Positions 34,421-43,846 of a DNA stretch of 64,000 nt are shown here, piece after piece. This DNA is from Rhizobiaceae bacterium CPCC 101076. GTDB lineage: Bacteria; Pseudomonadota; Alphaproteobacteria; Rhizobiales; Methylopilaceae. The notes beneath the pieces were generated by a model. It was not told the DNA's origin, searched no databases, and was given only the letters and a program-made list of their open reading frames with translations. The stretch is from the NCBI GenBank assembly GCA_003347645.1, contig QDFX01000001.1, positions 1-64,000 on the forward strand. The letters run 5' to 3'. Position 1 is the stretch's first letter, and every line of letters starts with the position of its first letter. A program made the position numbers and the translations under genes.

Positions 34421-35716
34421 ATGCCCTTTGCCGCTCAACTACTGAGATGTCTCGCTCTAGCCGGTCTGGCGCTTCTGCCCGTCGGGGCGGCGCAGGCGCA
34501 GGTTCGCGTCGACATCAATCAGGGTCAGCTGCAGCCAATCCCGATCGCGGTCACGAACTTCCTCGGCGACCAGATGGCGCAGGACATCTCGAATCTGGTC
34601 GAGGCGGACCTCAAGCGCTCGGGCCTGTTCGCGCCGATCGCCAAGCAGGCCTTCATCGAGCAGATCACCAACATGAACCAGCCGCCCCGCTTCGGCGACT
34701 GGCGCATTATCAATGCGCAGGCGCTGGTGACCGGCGGCGTCAGCCGCAGCGGCAACAATATCCGTGCCGAATTCCGCCTGTGGGACGTGTTCGGCGGCCA
34801 GCAGATGATCGGCCAGCAATTCGGAGCCGACCCCAATAACTGGCGCCGCATCGCGCACAAGATCGCCGACGCCATTTATGAGCGCATGACCGGCGAGAAG
34901 GGCTATTTCGACACCCGCATCGTCTTCGTCGAGGAGAGCGGACCGAAGAACAAGCGGATCAAGCGCCTCGCGATCATGGACCAGGACGGCTACGGCCTGC
35001 GCTATCTCTCGCGCGGCGACGATCTCGTGCTGACACCGCGCTTCAGCCCGTCGTCGCAGCAGATCACCTACATGTCTTTCGCCGGCGGCAATCCGCAGGT
35101 CTACCTTCTGAATCTGGAAAACGGGCAGCGCTCGCTGGTCGGCAATTTCCCCGGGATGACGTTCGCGCCGCGCTTCTCGCCGGACGGCTCGCGTGTCGTG
35201 CTGAGCCTGCAAAACCAGGGCAATTCGAACATCTATTCGATGGACCTGCGTTCGAAGCAGACAACGCGACTGACAGACGATGCGGCGATCGACACCAGCC
35301 CGAGCTTTTCGCCGGACGGCTCCCAGATCGTTTTCGAATCCGATCGCGGCGGCAGGCAGCAGCTTTACGTGATGAGCGCGGGCGGCGGCGGCGCCAACCG
35401 CATCTCGTTCGGCGAGGGCTCGTATTCGACGCCGGTCTGGTCGCCGCGCGGCGACTACATCGCCTTCACCAAGCAGTATCAGGGCCGCTTCGCCATCGGC
35501 GTCATGCGTCCGGACGGCTCGGGCGAACGTCTGCTGACGGAAGGCTTCCACAACGAGGGCCCGACCTGGGCGCCGAACGGCCGCGTGCTGATGTTCTTCC
35601 GCGACCAGGGCGGCGGTCCGAAGCTCTATTCGATCGACCTCACCGGCTATAACGAGCAGGCGGTACAGACGCAGGCCTTCGCATCCGACCCGGCATGGTC
35701 GCCGCCGCTGAACTAA
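34421..35716 (+). CDS. tolB: Tol-Pal system beta-propeller protein TolB
   Basis: A 431-residue periplasmic protein that binds Pal and TolA. A signal peptide ends near residue 26 (VGAAQAQ). The N-terminal domain ([21 protein letters not shown]) is followed by six propeller repeats, each with an FSPDGSR- or WSPRGDY-like blade. I chose ATG 34421 because it gives a compact signal peptide; ATG 34364, overlapping the tolA stop, is also in frame. pal is 2.6 kb further on. Confidence 0.95.
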   Translation: MPFAAQLLRCLALAGLALLPVGAAQAQVRVDINQGQLQPIPIAVTNFLGDQMAQDISNLVEADLKRSGLFAPIAKQAFIEQITNMNQPPRFGDWRIINAQALVTGGVSRSGNNIRAEFRLWDVFGGQQMIGQQFGADPNNWRRIAHKIADAIYERMTGEKGYFDTRIVFVEESGPKNKRIKRLAIMDQDGYGLRYLSRGDDLVLTPRFSPSSQQITYMSFAGGNPQVYLLNLENGQRSLVGNFPGMTFAPRFSPDGSRVVLSLQNQGNSNIYSMDLRSKQTTRLTDDAAIDTSPSFSPDGSQIVFESDRGGRQQLYVMSAGGGGANRISFGEGSYSTPVWSPRGDYIAFTKQYQGRFAIGVMRPDGSGERLLTEGFHNEGPTWAPNGRVLMFFRDQGGGPKLYSIDLTGYNEQAVQTQAFASDPAWSPPLN

Positions 35717-35775
35717 AGGAGCCAACCGCCGCGGGCTGCCCGCGCGAACGGACCGCTCCGCTTTGAGACGGATAT

Positions 35776-36804
35776 TCAGGTGCCGGGAGTCCGGGCAAAT
35801 ACAGGGACCTGGAAGCGCCGGCGATACGCACCTGGCGTCAGTCCGGTCATTCGCTTGAAGAGCCGCCGGAAGAACGCCGCATCCTCGTAACCGACCTGCC
35901 AGCTGATCTCGTCGGCAGGTGCATTTGTACGTTCGAGTCGGCGCTTGGCGTCCTCGATACGCAGTCGCTGAACATAGTCGATGGGGGCAAAACCCGTCGC
36001 TTCCTTGAACCGCCGTTTGAACGTGCGACCGGCGATTCCAGAGCAGCGCACCATTTCCTCGACCGGACTCGCGACCGAAAAGTGCGTCGAGAGCCAGGAT
36101 TGCGCATTCGCGATGGCGGCATCGCCATGATCCGTTCGGCCCTGGAAAACGATGTAGGGCGCGAGTCCGTCATGGTGCCATTGCAGCGCGAAGAACCGCG
36201 CCACGGTCTGCGCGGCAGTCGCGCCGACATGCCGTGCGATCAGATACACGATAAGGTCGTGCCAGGTCATCGAGGCGCCAGATGTGATGAGTTCCTCGCG
36301 CGCTCCGGAGACGACCAGAACGCGCTCAGGATGAACGGGGATGTTCGGAAACGTCCTTGCGAACGCGTCGGCATAGCCCCAGTGGACCGTCGCGTCCTGG
36401 CCATCGAACAGACCGGTCTCGGCGAGTAGGAACACGCCCGAACAGGCCGAGCATAGCAGCGCACCGTGCGCATGCCTTTGCCGAACCCACTGGATGAGTT
36501 CCGGATAGCGGCCGACCTTCCAGCCCTCGACCCCGAGCAGGACCGAGGGCACGATGATGATGTCGGTCGCGTCGACATCCGAGGCCGCGCGATGGGCCTC
36601 CACAGGTATCCCGCTCGCCAGGGGCACGCTGCCGCTTCGGGTTGCGACGATCTCGATCGTGAAGGGCGGCTCGACCGGGATCGATGGCTCGCCGTCCAGC
36701 ATGCGAAACGAGCCCAGTACGTCATAGATGCCGGTGAGCGTCGATATGACGGCATCGGGTATGGCCACGAGGCTGACATGCAACGGCCGCGTCTGACCCG
36801 GCAT
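35776..36804 (-). CDS. GlxA-type AraC family regulator (DJ-1/PfpI-AraC)
   Basis: A 342-residue transcription factor with an N-terminal DJ-1/PfpI-like domain (residues about 5-190; a Cys in CSACSGVFLLAETG stands at the nucleophile-elbow position) and a C-terminal AraC helix-turn-helix (EMVRCSGIAGRTFKRRF, EISWQVGYEDAAFFRRLFKR). The start at 36804 is the first Met that gives the normal family N-terminus. It is divergent from the methyltransferase gene with a 124-bp gap, so it probably regulates it. The pair is inserted between tolB and pal. Confidence 0.92.
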   Translation of the reverse strand: MPGQTRPLHVSLVAIPDAVISTLTGIYDVLGSFRMLDGEPSIPVEPPFTIEIVATRSGSVPLASGIPVEAHRAASDVDATDIIIVPSVLLGVEGWKVGRYPELIQWVRQRHAHGALLCSACSGVFLLAETGLFDGQDATVHWGYADAFARTFPNIPVHPERVLVVSGAREELITSGASMTWHDLIVYLIARHVGATAAQTVARFFALQWHHDGLAPYIVFQGRTDHGDAAIANAQSWLSTHFSVASPVEEMVRCSGIAGRTFKRRFKEATGFAPIDYVQRLRIEDAKRRLERTNAPADEISWQVGYEDAAFFRRLFKRMTGLTPGAYRRRFQVPVFARTPGT

Positions 36805-36928
36805 AGTGCGCGCCCCTTGGCACGAAAGAACTGCTTTTGACCAGTCTCGCACTCACGAGACGAATGGCAAGCGAGCATCTTCCCGTCGAGTTCGGCGCTC
36901 GGGGCGCCGTGCGAAGACGGAGAATGCA

Positions 36929-37987
36929 ATGACTATCAATCAGCAGAAGCTCAACACTCTTGTCGAGCGTCTTTTCGGGGATCTTTCGGCCGGATACGGC
37001 GGCGTCATGGTGAGTCTCGGCGACAAGCTCGGGCTTTACAAAGTCATGGCAGGCGCAGGGCCCCTGAGTTCCGTGGAGGTCGCCCGGCGAAGCGCCTGCG
37101 CGGAGCGGTACGTCCGCGAATGGCTCAATTCGCAAGTGGCCGGCGGGTATGTCGATTACCATCCGACCTCGGCTACCTACGAGCTGACTCCCGAGCAGGC
37201 AGCTATCCTCGCCGACAATTCGAGCCCGGTCTTCCTGCCGCACGCCTGGGAGGTGGTTGCCTCAATGTGGGCCGATGAGGCGAAGTCGCGCGGAGCCTTC
37301 AAGGCGGGGCGCGGCGTGAGCTGGGGGGAGCATGACGAGCGGCTCTTCTGCGGCGTCGCCGCTTTCTACCGCAATGCCTATGGCGCCAGCCTCGTCAAGG
37401 AATGGCTGCCAGCGCTGACCGGTGTTACCGAGAAGCTCGAACGGGGTGCCAAAGTGGCCGATGTCGGATGCGGGCATGGCCATTCGACCGTTCTGATGGC
37501 CAAGGCCTTCCCGAAAAGTCGATTCTGGGGCTTCGATGTTCATGAGGAGTCGATCGCGACCGCCCGGAAAGTCGCGCACGATAGCGGCGTCGGGGATCGC
37601 GTGAGCTTCGAAACCGCACCGGCCGACGGCTACGCCAAGCGGGACTACGATTTGATCTGCTTTTTCGACTGCTTGCACGACATGGGCCGGCCAGTCCATG
37701 CGGTGCGGCACGCGGCAAGCGCCCTGGCGGAGGATGGCAAACTCATGCTTGTCGAGCCCTTTGCGCGGGATGGTGTCGAGGACAACATCAATCCGATCGG
37801 TCGCCTCTATTATGCTGCTTCGACCACGCTGTGCTGCGCCCACGCCATTTCGGAGAACGGCACCCATGTTCTGGGCGCGCAGGCAGGGCCGCGTCAGCTC
37901 GAAGACGTGCTGAAGGCGGCAGGGCTTGGAAGGGTGCGTCGAGCGATCGAGACGCCGTTCAATCTTATCATCGAGGCGGGCCGCTGA
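36929..37987 (+). CDS. SAM-dependent methyltransferase with winged-helix N-terminus
   Basis: A 352-residue class I methyltransferase. Residues about 1-95 form a winged-helix dimerisation region (GDKLGLYKVMAGAGPLSSVEVARR, YVREWLNSQVAGGYV), and motif I VADVGCGHGHST lies near residue 176. Motif II/III residues follow in FWGFDVHEESI and YDLICFFDCLHDMG. It resembles O-methyltransferases of the Rv2258c group. The substrate is unknown. Start ATG 36929 follows GGAG. Likely under control of the divergent GlxA-type regulator. Confidence 0.88.
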   Translation: MTINQQKLNTLVERLFGDLSAGYGGVMVSLGDKLGLYKVMAGAGPLSSVEVARRSACAERYVREWLNSQVAGGYVDYHPTSATYELTPEQAAILADNSSPVFLPHAWEVVASMWADEAKSRGAFKAGRGVSWGEHDERLFCGVAAFYRNAYGASLVKEWLPALTGVTEKLERGAKVADVGCGHGHSTVLMAKAFPKSRFWGFDVHEESIATARKVAHDSGVGDRVSFETAPADGYAKRDYDLICFFDCLHDMGRPVHAVRHAASALAEDGKLMLVEPFARDGVEDNINPIGRLYYAASTTLCCAHAISENGTHVLGAQAGPRQLEDVLKAAGLGRVRRAIETPFNLIIEAGR

Positions 37988-38280
37988 TCACTTGCCCGGG
38001 CAGGCCCGTTGCCTGCCCGGCAAAGTCGCGGCGATTGATCCGATGCCCGGCGTTTCTGCGTGTTCCGCGATGGGGGTTCGCGTGAAGTGTTGCCGAAAGG
38101 CATCAGTTTTGTCGCCTTCCCGCCACTTTTGGCGCTCACTCCGTGCGGCTAACGGCGGGCCGTCAATCAGGACGGACAGGGTGAAGCGGGATTGAAGAAA
38201 TGCACTTAACGGAACCTTCGCTTAACCACTCAAAGGTTATGCATGGTCAGTCCGGCCAAGGACGTGAGGAGTTTTCCGCT

Positions 38281-38775
38281 ATGTGGCGTTTTCAGCGTAC
38301 CTCCCGCGGCGTTTCAATCGCCGCCGTCATCGCACTGGGGCTTCTCGCCTCGGCGTGCGCATCGAAGACCAACCAGGATCTAGCCGGCGGCGGCGCCGGT
38401 GGCCCTCCGGGCAGCCAGCAGGACTTCGTAGTCAATGTCGGCGACCGCGTATTCTTCGAAACCGATTCCACGGACCTGACCTCGACCGCCCAGGCGACGC
38501 TCGACAAGCAGGCCCAGTGGCTGCAGCGCTATCCGAAATATCAGATCACGGTCGAAGGACATGCTGACGAGCGCGGCACGCGTGAGTACAACCTCGCGCT
38601 TGGCGCACGCCGTGGTCAGGTTGCCCGCGACTATCTCGCTTCGCGCGGCGTGAACCCGGGCCGCATGCGTACGTTGTCCTACGGCAAGGAGCGCCCGGTC
38701 GCGGTCTGCGACGACATCTCCTGCTGGTCGCAGAACCGTCGCGCCGTAACCGTCCTCGGCGGCCCGTCGAGCTGA
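38281..38775 (+). CDS. pal: Peptidoglycan-associated lipoprotein Pal
   Basis: A 164-residue outer-membrane lipoprotein that binds peptidoglycan and TolB. A lipobox LASAC places the lipid on Cys near residue 25, after a signal peptide. The OmpA-like domain has VEGHADERGTREYNLALGARR and the QNRRAV end. ATG 38281 has GAGGAG ten bases upstream; a 27-residue extension to 38200 would spoil the signal peptide. The 293-bp gap before it carries no gene I can support and should hold its own promoter. Confidence 0.96.
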   Translation: MWRFQRTSRGVSIAAVIALGLLASACASKTNQDLAGGGAGGPPGSQQDFVVNVGDRVFFETDSTDLTSTAQATLDKQAQWLQRYPKYQITVEGHADERGTREYNLALGARRGQVARDYLASRGVNPGRMRTLSYGKERPVAVCDDISCWSQNRRAVTVLGGPSS

Positions 38776-38805
38776 TCCGAACTCGACCTTGGCTGGGTGA
38801 GTTTG

Positions 38806-38840
38806 CGGCGCGCCGAACCATCGGCGCGCCGTTCTCGTTT
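38806..38840 (+). terminator. Terminator after pal
   Basis: A perfect 11-bp stem, CGGCGCGCCGA at 38806-38816 with 38821-38831, four-base loop ACCA, followed by TTCTCGTTT. It suggests pal and cpoB are partly uncoupled. Confidence 0.75.
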
Positions 38841-38925
38841 GCTGAACGAGAGCATGAACACTAAATCGTAATTCAGCCCGAACTGACTGCTTAATCAGGC
38901 AATCCTCGTCAGAGACCGTCCGCAT

Positions 38926-39855
38926 ATGATCCGCGCCCGTTCCCTTCTTCTCGCAGCAGGCATTGCCGGCTTTTCGTTTGTCTTGCCGCAAGGCTCGTTC
39001 GCCCAGAACGCGTCCGACATGTCGCTGCGCATCAACCGGCTCGAGGAGCAGGTGCGCCAGCTGACCGGACGGAACGAGGAATATCAGTTCCAGATCCGCC
39101 AGCTTCAGGATCAGGTGAAGGCATTGCAGGGCGGACCGGGAGTTCCCGGGCGTGCGCAGGCCGGCCAGCCGCCGCGCCAGACCGATGCCCGCCCGCCGCA
39201 ACAGCCGCTCGGCCCTCCGGCCGGAACCCGGCCGAGCGCCGGCGTGCAGATGGGCGCCGCCGATCCGAGCCAGCCTGCTCCCGGCCCGCAGAATCTCGGC
39301 CAACTCCCGACCGGTCCGACGGGTGGTCCCGTCACGGGCCAGCCCGGCCCACTGGCGCAGGAACCGGGCGCGCCGATGGTGCTCGCGCCCGATTTCCAAC
39401 CGGGCGGCGCACCGCAACAGCCGCCGGCCGGACCGGGAGGCGGGCCGGGCGGGTCGATCGCTTCGCTGACGGCGAGCGGCAGCCCGGACGAGGAATACTC
39501 GCTCGGAGCGGGTTTTCTGCAGCGCAAGGACTACGAGTTCGCGGAAACCCAGTTCCGCTCCTTCCTGCAGACATTTCCGAACGACAAGCGCGTGCCCGAC
39601 GCGCTCTATGGTCTCGGCGAAAGCTATTACCAGCGCAACCAGCACAACGATGCGATCGAGCCGTACCTGAAGGTCGTGACCGACTACCCGCAGGCTTCGC
39701 GTGCTGCCGATAGCATGCTGCGCCTCGGCCAGACGCTCGGCGCGATCAACCAGAAGGAACAGGCCTGCGCGACCCTGATGGAGCTCGGTCGGAAATATCC
39801 GCGGTCGGGCGCGAAGGGGCAGTCCGACAGGGAAATGCAGAAATTGGGATGCTAG
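38926..39855 (+). CDS. cpoB: Cell division coordinator CpoB (YbgF)
   Basis: A 309-residue periplasmic protein of the tol-pal cluster that links peptidoglycan synthesis to outer-membrane constriction. A signal peptide ends at FAQ (residue 27), followed by a trimerising coiled coil (residues about 32-65), a very proline/glycine-rich linker of about 110 residues, and three TPR repeats (AGFLQRKDYEFAETQFRSFL, ALYGLGESYYQRNQHNDAIE). The linker is longer than in enterobacteria. It is convergent with opgH across repeat A copy 2. Confidence 0.94.
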   Translation: MIRARSLLLAAGIAGFSFVLPQGSFAQNASDMSLRINRLEEQVRQLTGRNEEYQFQIRQLQDQVKALQGGPGVPGRAQAGQPPRQTDARPPQQPLGPPAGTRPSAGVQMGAADPSQPAPGPQNLGQLPTGPTGGPVTGQPGPLAQEPGAPMVLAPDFQPGGAPQQPPAGPGGGPGGSIASLTASGSPDEEYSLGAGFLQRKDYEFAETQFRSFLQTFPNDKRVPDALYGLGESYYQRNQHNDAIEPYLKVVTDYPQASRAADSMLRLGQTLGAINQKEQACATLMELGRKYPRSGAKGQSDREMQKLGC

Positions 39856-39856
39856 T

Positions 39857-39989
39857 CCTCTCCTGCGAAGCGGGAGAGGGTCGAGTCGTCGTCAGACGAC
39901 CGGGGTGAGGGCCAGCACGATGCTCGTTGCCTCACACATGCCCTCACCCGCTCGCTTCGCGAGTCGACCTCTCCCGTAAACGGGAGAGG
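39857..39989. repeat. Modular palindromic repeat A, copy 2
   Basis: Same block order and orientation as 25505-25646. The second hairpin is GTCGTC-GTCA-GACGAC here against GTTGCC-GTCA-GGCAAC there, and the fourth is CTCGC-TTC-GCGAG against CTCGCC-TTTC-GGCGAG, so pairing is kept while sequence changes. It fills the gap between convergent cpoB and opgH. Confidence 0.87.
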
Positions 39990-39993
39990 CATT

Positions 39994-42147
39994 TCACCCC
40001 CGCGCCAGCGCAACCAGCCGGTCGACGCCCCGCGAATCCGCGAGCAGCGCCGCGAATTCCTTCGCCGTCAGGTCACTGAGCGCAACGTCCAGCCCTTCGC
40101 CCTCGGCCTCGTCGAGCTTTGCGAGGCCGATCGCGAGATCGCCGCTGATGCCGCCGGTCTTGCGCGTGCTGCGCGGCGGCAGCATCGCGCGATGGGCTTC
40201 GAGAAGGCGTTCGTCAGCGGCCAGAAGGCGCACGGCGCCGGGGTTTTCCGCGCCTTGCAGCTGAGCGCTCAGTTCCCGCGCGCGGACGAGCGCCCGCGGT
40301 GGCTGGGTTTCTTCCGGGATCAGGAACAGGCCGGCCTTTCGAAGGCCGATGCCGATGCCGCGCGTGGCGGTCAGTGCCGCAAGCGGGATCGCCAGGACCA
40401 TGCCGACAATGACCGGCGTCATCCAGAGGAAGAGGGACGGCGCGACCGCGTAGGCGCCGACGGCGGTCAGGATGCCGAAGAGGGTGTGCCAGACATAGGA
40501 CCGGACGACCTCGCGGAACGAGATCGAGCCGTCGTCGCGGCGCTGCGGCTTCCAGCCGGCGTCCCTGCCGATCAGGATTTCGACCACGGCGACCGACTGG
40601 ATCAGCATCATCACCGGCGCGATCAGGCCGGAAATGAGCGTCTCCAGCAGCATGCTGAAGAAGGAGCGGACGGCGCCGCCCGAGCCTCTCAGATCGTCCG
40701 GCCGGGTGAGCAGCGTGAAATAGCTCATGAGCTTTGGCAGGAGCAGGATCGCCATTGTGCCGACGAACACCCACGCTGCTCGCACGGGGTCCTGGGCCGG
40801 CCAGTTCGGAAAGAGCGTGAAGCCCTCGCCGAAATAGTCGGGCTGGATGAAGCGCGCCTGCAGCGAGATCAGGATGCCGGTGGCGAGAAACAGGAACCAG
40901 AGCGGCGCGGTGATGTAGGAGCCGATGCCGACGAGAAGATGCAGGCGCGAGACCCAGTGCAGGCCGCGTGCCGGCAGAACGCCGATATGCTGCAGATTGC
41001 CCTGGCACCAGCGCCGGTCGCGGATCGCGACGTCGGTAAGCGAGGGCGGACTCTCCTCGTATGAGCCCTTGAGGCCCGGGATCATGTGGATCGCCCATCC
41101 CGCCCGGCGCATCAGAGCCGCCTCGATGAAGTCGTGGCTGAGGATATGGCCGCCAAACGGCGTGCGGCCGCTCAGGTGCGGCAGGCCGGCCTGTTCGGCG
41201 AAAGCCTTCGTCCGGATCGCGGCGTTATGGCCCCAGTAATTGCCTTCCGAACCGTGCCACCAGGCGATGCCGTGGGCGATCAGCGGGCCGTAGACACGGC
41301 CGGCGAATTGCTGGAGGCGGGCGAACAAAGTCGAGCCGTTGACGATGATCGGCAGGGTCTGGATCAGGCCGACATCCGAGTGGTTTTCCATCGCGGAGGC
41401 CATCCGGACCAGCGCGTCGGCGGTCATGACGCTGTCGGCGTCGAGGATGATCATCGTCTCGTAGGCGCCGCCGAAGCGCTTCACCCAGTCCGATATGTTG
41501 CCGGCCTTGCGCTCCACGTTTTTGTGGCGCCGGCGGTAGAAGATGCGTCCGTGCCCGCCGGTGCGGTCGCGAAGTGCGAGGAACGCGGCCTCCTCCTCGA
41601 CCCAGACGTTTGCGTCGGTCGTGTCGCTGAGGATGAACATGTCGAAGTGTTCGAGCCGGCCGGCGGCCTGGAGATCCTCGTAGATCGCCTGCAGGCCAGC
41701 CATCGTGCGGGACGGGTCCTCGTTGTAGGTCGGCAGGAGAAGGGCGATCTTCGCCGTCAGTTCGGGGAGCGGAGCATCAGGATTGATGCCGAGACGCCAG
41801 CCGCCACGCCTGAGCAGCGAAAAGAAGCCGGGCAGTGCGCTCGCGAACGAGAACGCAATCCAGGAGAACAAGATCACGAAGGTGACGAGGACGAGGTGCT
41901 CGAGGAAGGTCAGTCCGGCGACGCTAAGAACGAGATACATCTCGTAGGCGCCCGCCGCCGACAGGATGAGCGCCGTCGTTATCACGAATAAGCGGCGCAG
42001 GCCGGCGAGCCGCGGCCAGGATGCCGGCTTTCCGTTGCGGGGCGGCCGCTGCCAAAGCGACTGAACCGGCATTTCCAGATTGGTTTCGTCCGGAAGTGCG
42101 CGGAAGCCGACCGGCAATGCGGTCTGTGTCTCGGCTACGCCGTCCAT
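39994..42147 (-). CDS. opgH: Osmoregulated periplasmic glucan glucosyltransferase OpgH
   Basis: A 717-residue inner-membrane family 2 glucosyltransferase that uses UDP-glucose to build the beta-glucan backbone. Conserved residues include the DADS metal site (MIILDADSVMTADALVRMA), the VWVEEEAAF region and QxxRW as RRWCQGNL. Several membrane helices lie at about residues 50-115 and 400-590. Its ATG at 42147 lies 13 bases inside opgG, so the pair is translationally coupled. It sits between cpoB and tilS, normally adjacent. Confidence 0.95.
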   Translation of the reverse strand: MDGVAETQTALPVGFRALPDETNLEMPVQSLWQRPPRNGKPASWPRLAGLRRLFVITTALILSAAGAYEMYLVLSVAGLTFLEHLVLVTFVILFSWIAFSFASALPGFFSLLRRGGWRLGINPDAPLPELTAKIALLLPTYNEDPSRTMAGLQAIYEDLQAAGRLEHFDMFILSDTTDANVWVEEEAAFLALRDRTGGHGRIFYRRRHKNVERKAGNISDWVKRFGGAYETMIILDADSVMTADALVRMASAMENHSDVGLIQTLPIIVNGSTLFARLQQFAGRVYGPLIAHGIAWWHGSEGNYWGHNAAIRTKAFAEQAGLPHLSGRTPFGGHILSHDFIEAALMRRAGWAIHMIPGLKGSYEESPPSLTDVAIRDRRWCQGNLQHIGVLPARGLHWVSRLHLLVGIGSYITAPLWFLFLATGILISLQARFIQPDYFGEGFTLFPNWPAQDPVRAAWVFVGTMAILLLPKLMSYFTLLTRPDDLRGSGGAVRSFFSMLLETLISGLIAPVMMLIQSVAVVEILIGRDAGWKPQRRDDGSISFREVVRSYVWHTLFGILTAVGAYAVAPSLFLWMTPVIVGMVLAIPLAALTATRGIGIGLRKAGLFLIPEETQPPRALVRARELSAQLQGAENPGAVRLLAADERLLEAHRAMLPPRSTRKTGGISGDLAIGLAKLDEAEGEGLDVALSDLTAKEFAALLADSRGVDRLVALARG

Positions 42148-43661
42148 CGATAGATCCAGACTTCCGAGAGCGGTTGATCGGCGCGGAAAAGCTGGGCGCG
42201 CATTTCAACCAGCGGCTCGTCGTCGGGATCGAGCTGGAAGCTCAGCCGCCAGCCGCCGGTTTCGGAATTCGGCTGCAACACGACATTGCTGAGTTTGCCG
42301 GGGTTTGCGGAGATGACCGGCTTCACCTGATCGTCGAGCTGGAGGTCCTTGATCCTGGCGCCCGCGATGTCGATCACGAACAGGCGGTTGTCTCCCGCGG
42401 CACCCATGCGCGTGTCGTGGAAGGTCAGGAGATCCGATTGGTCGAACGGATTGGGTCCGCACCAGTGCATGCGGTAGTTGTAGAGGTATTCCGCCCCTTT
42501 GCGGAGCGGTTCCTTGGGCCTCCAGAACGCGGCGATGTTGTCGTGGATCTCTTCCTTGGTGGGAATCTCGACGAGGTAGACCGCGCCTTCGCCCCAGTCG
42601 CCGATCGGCTCGATCCAGAGCGACGGCCGCTTTTCGTAGCGGGCTTCGAGGTCGTCGAAATCCCAGAAATTGCGGTGGCGCTGCATCAGCCCGAAGCCAC
42701 GCGGATTGGCGTCGCCGAAGACGCTGATCTGCAGCTGGTTCGGATTAGTCAGCGGCCGCCAGAGGCGTTCGCCGCGGCCGTTCCAGAGCGCTAAGCCGTC
42801 GGAATCGTGCACGGCCGAACGGAAGTCGTCGACGTCCGAACGATCGTTCGGACCGAAGAAGAACATGCTGGTCAGCGGACCGAGGCCGGCCTGTTCGACG
42901 TCCTGGCGAGGATAGATCGCCATCTCGACGTCGAAAATCGTGGTGTCGCCCGGGCGGATGGTGAAGCGGTAGGAGGCAGACGCCGACTTGGAATCCAGCA
43001 AAGCGTGCACGACGATGGACGAGGTGCCCTTCGCCGGGCGCTCGATCCAGAAGCTGCGGAAGACCGGGAATTCCTCGCCTTCGGGACTCGCCGTGTTGAT
43101 GGCGAGGCCGCGCGCGGACAGGCCGTAGCCCTGGCCCTTGGCGAGCGAACGGAAATAGCTCGCGCCGAGGAAAGCGGCGATCTCGTCGTAATAGTCCGGC
43201 CGGTTGATCGGGCCATGCAGACGGAAGCCGGCGAAGCCGAGATTGACGTTCGGCGGCGGCGGGGTGACCTGGCCGAAGGTGAACAGGTCGCGCGAATAAA
43301 CGAGCGGGCGAGCCTGCCCCTCCGCGACGACGAAGATGTCGACCCGGTTCGAATAGAGGAAGCCGCGGTGAAAGAGCTGGACCTCGAAAGGCAGGCCCTC
43401 GCCGCGCCAGATCGCCCGCTCCGGAACGAAGCGGAGATCGCGATAGCGGTCGTAGGGCAGGTCCTTGAGTTCGTCCGGCAGGCCGGTATCGGGCGCCTTG
43501 TAGGGCTTCGACGCCATGTCGCGCGCGATCTGGCGAACCTGGGAGGCGTTGAACGGCGCGGCGTCTCCCGTCTGCGCGAGCGGGATTTCGGCGAGTTGTG
43601 CGAAAAGGCCCGCACCAAATGGGAGCGCAGCGGCTCCGAGGATGAGGTCGCGACGACGCAA
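42135..43661 (-). CDS. opgG: Periplasmic glucan biosynthesis protein OpgG
   Basis: A 508-residue periplasmic protein needed for glucan branching or chain handling. Family blocks include PYDRYRDLRFVPERAIWRGE, GFAGFRLHGPINRPDYYDE, GEGAVYLVEIPTKEEIHDNI and HDTRMGAAGDNRLFV. No ATG or GTG is available near the true N-terminus. I infer a TTG start at 43661, with GGAAAG ten bases upstream, giving a twin-arginine-type signal (LRRRDLILGAAALPFGAGLFA). Upstream in-frame ATG codons lie inside the opposing tilS gene. The 3' end overlaps opgH. Confidence 0.9.
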   Translation of the reverse strand: MRRRDLILGAAALPFGAGLFAQLAEIPLAQTGDAAPFNASQVRQIARDMASKPYKAPDTGLPDELKDLPYDRYRDLRFVPERAIWRGEGLPFEVQLFHRGFLYSNRVDIFVVAEGQARPLVYSRDLFTFGQVTPPPPNVNLGFAGFRLHGPINRPDYYDEIAAFLGASYFRSLAKGQGYGLSARGLAINTASPEGEEFPVFRSFWIERPAKGTSSIVVHALLDSKSASASYRFTIRPGDTTIFDVEMAIYPRQDVEQAGLGPLTSMFFFGPNDRSDVDDFRSAVHDSDGLALWNGRGERLWRPLTNPNQLQISVFGDANPRGFGLMQRHRNFWDFDDLEARYEKRPSLWIEPIGDWGEGAVYLVEIPTKEEIHDNIAAFWRPKEPLRKGAEYLYNYRMHWCGPNPFDQSDLLTFHDTRMGAAGDNRLFVIDIAGARIKDLQLDDQVKPVISANPGKLSNVVLQPNSETGGWRLSFQLDPDDEPLVEMRAQLFRADQPLSEVWIYRWTA

Positions 43662-43846
43662 AGGACTTACTTTCCGAAACAGGGCATAAGACTGCGAGCG
43701 GCCCGTACTCTCGCAGCGCCGAACGTATAATGAGGGGCCATGCCGCCGGTTCCACTCCACTGAAAGGTCATGCGCAACTTTTTCCGGCAACAGATAAAAG
43801 TAAGGGATGTGCCTGATGACTGTGTCGGGGCGACAGCGGCAATTCC

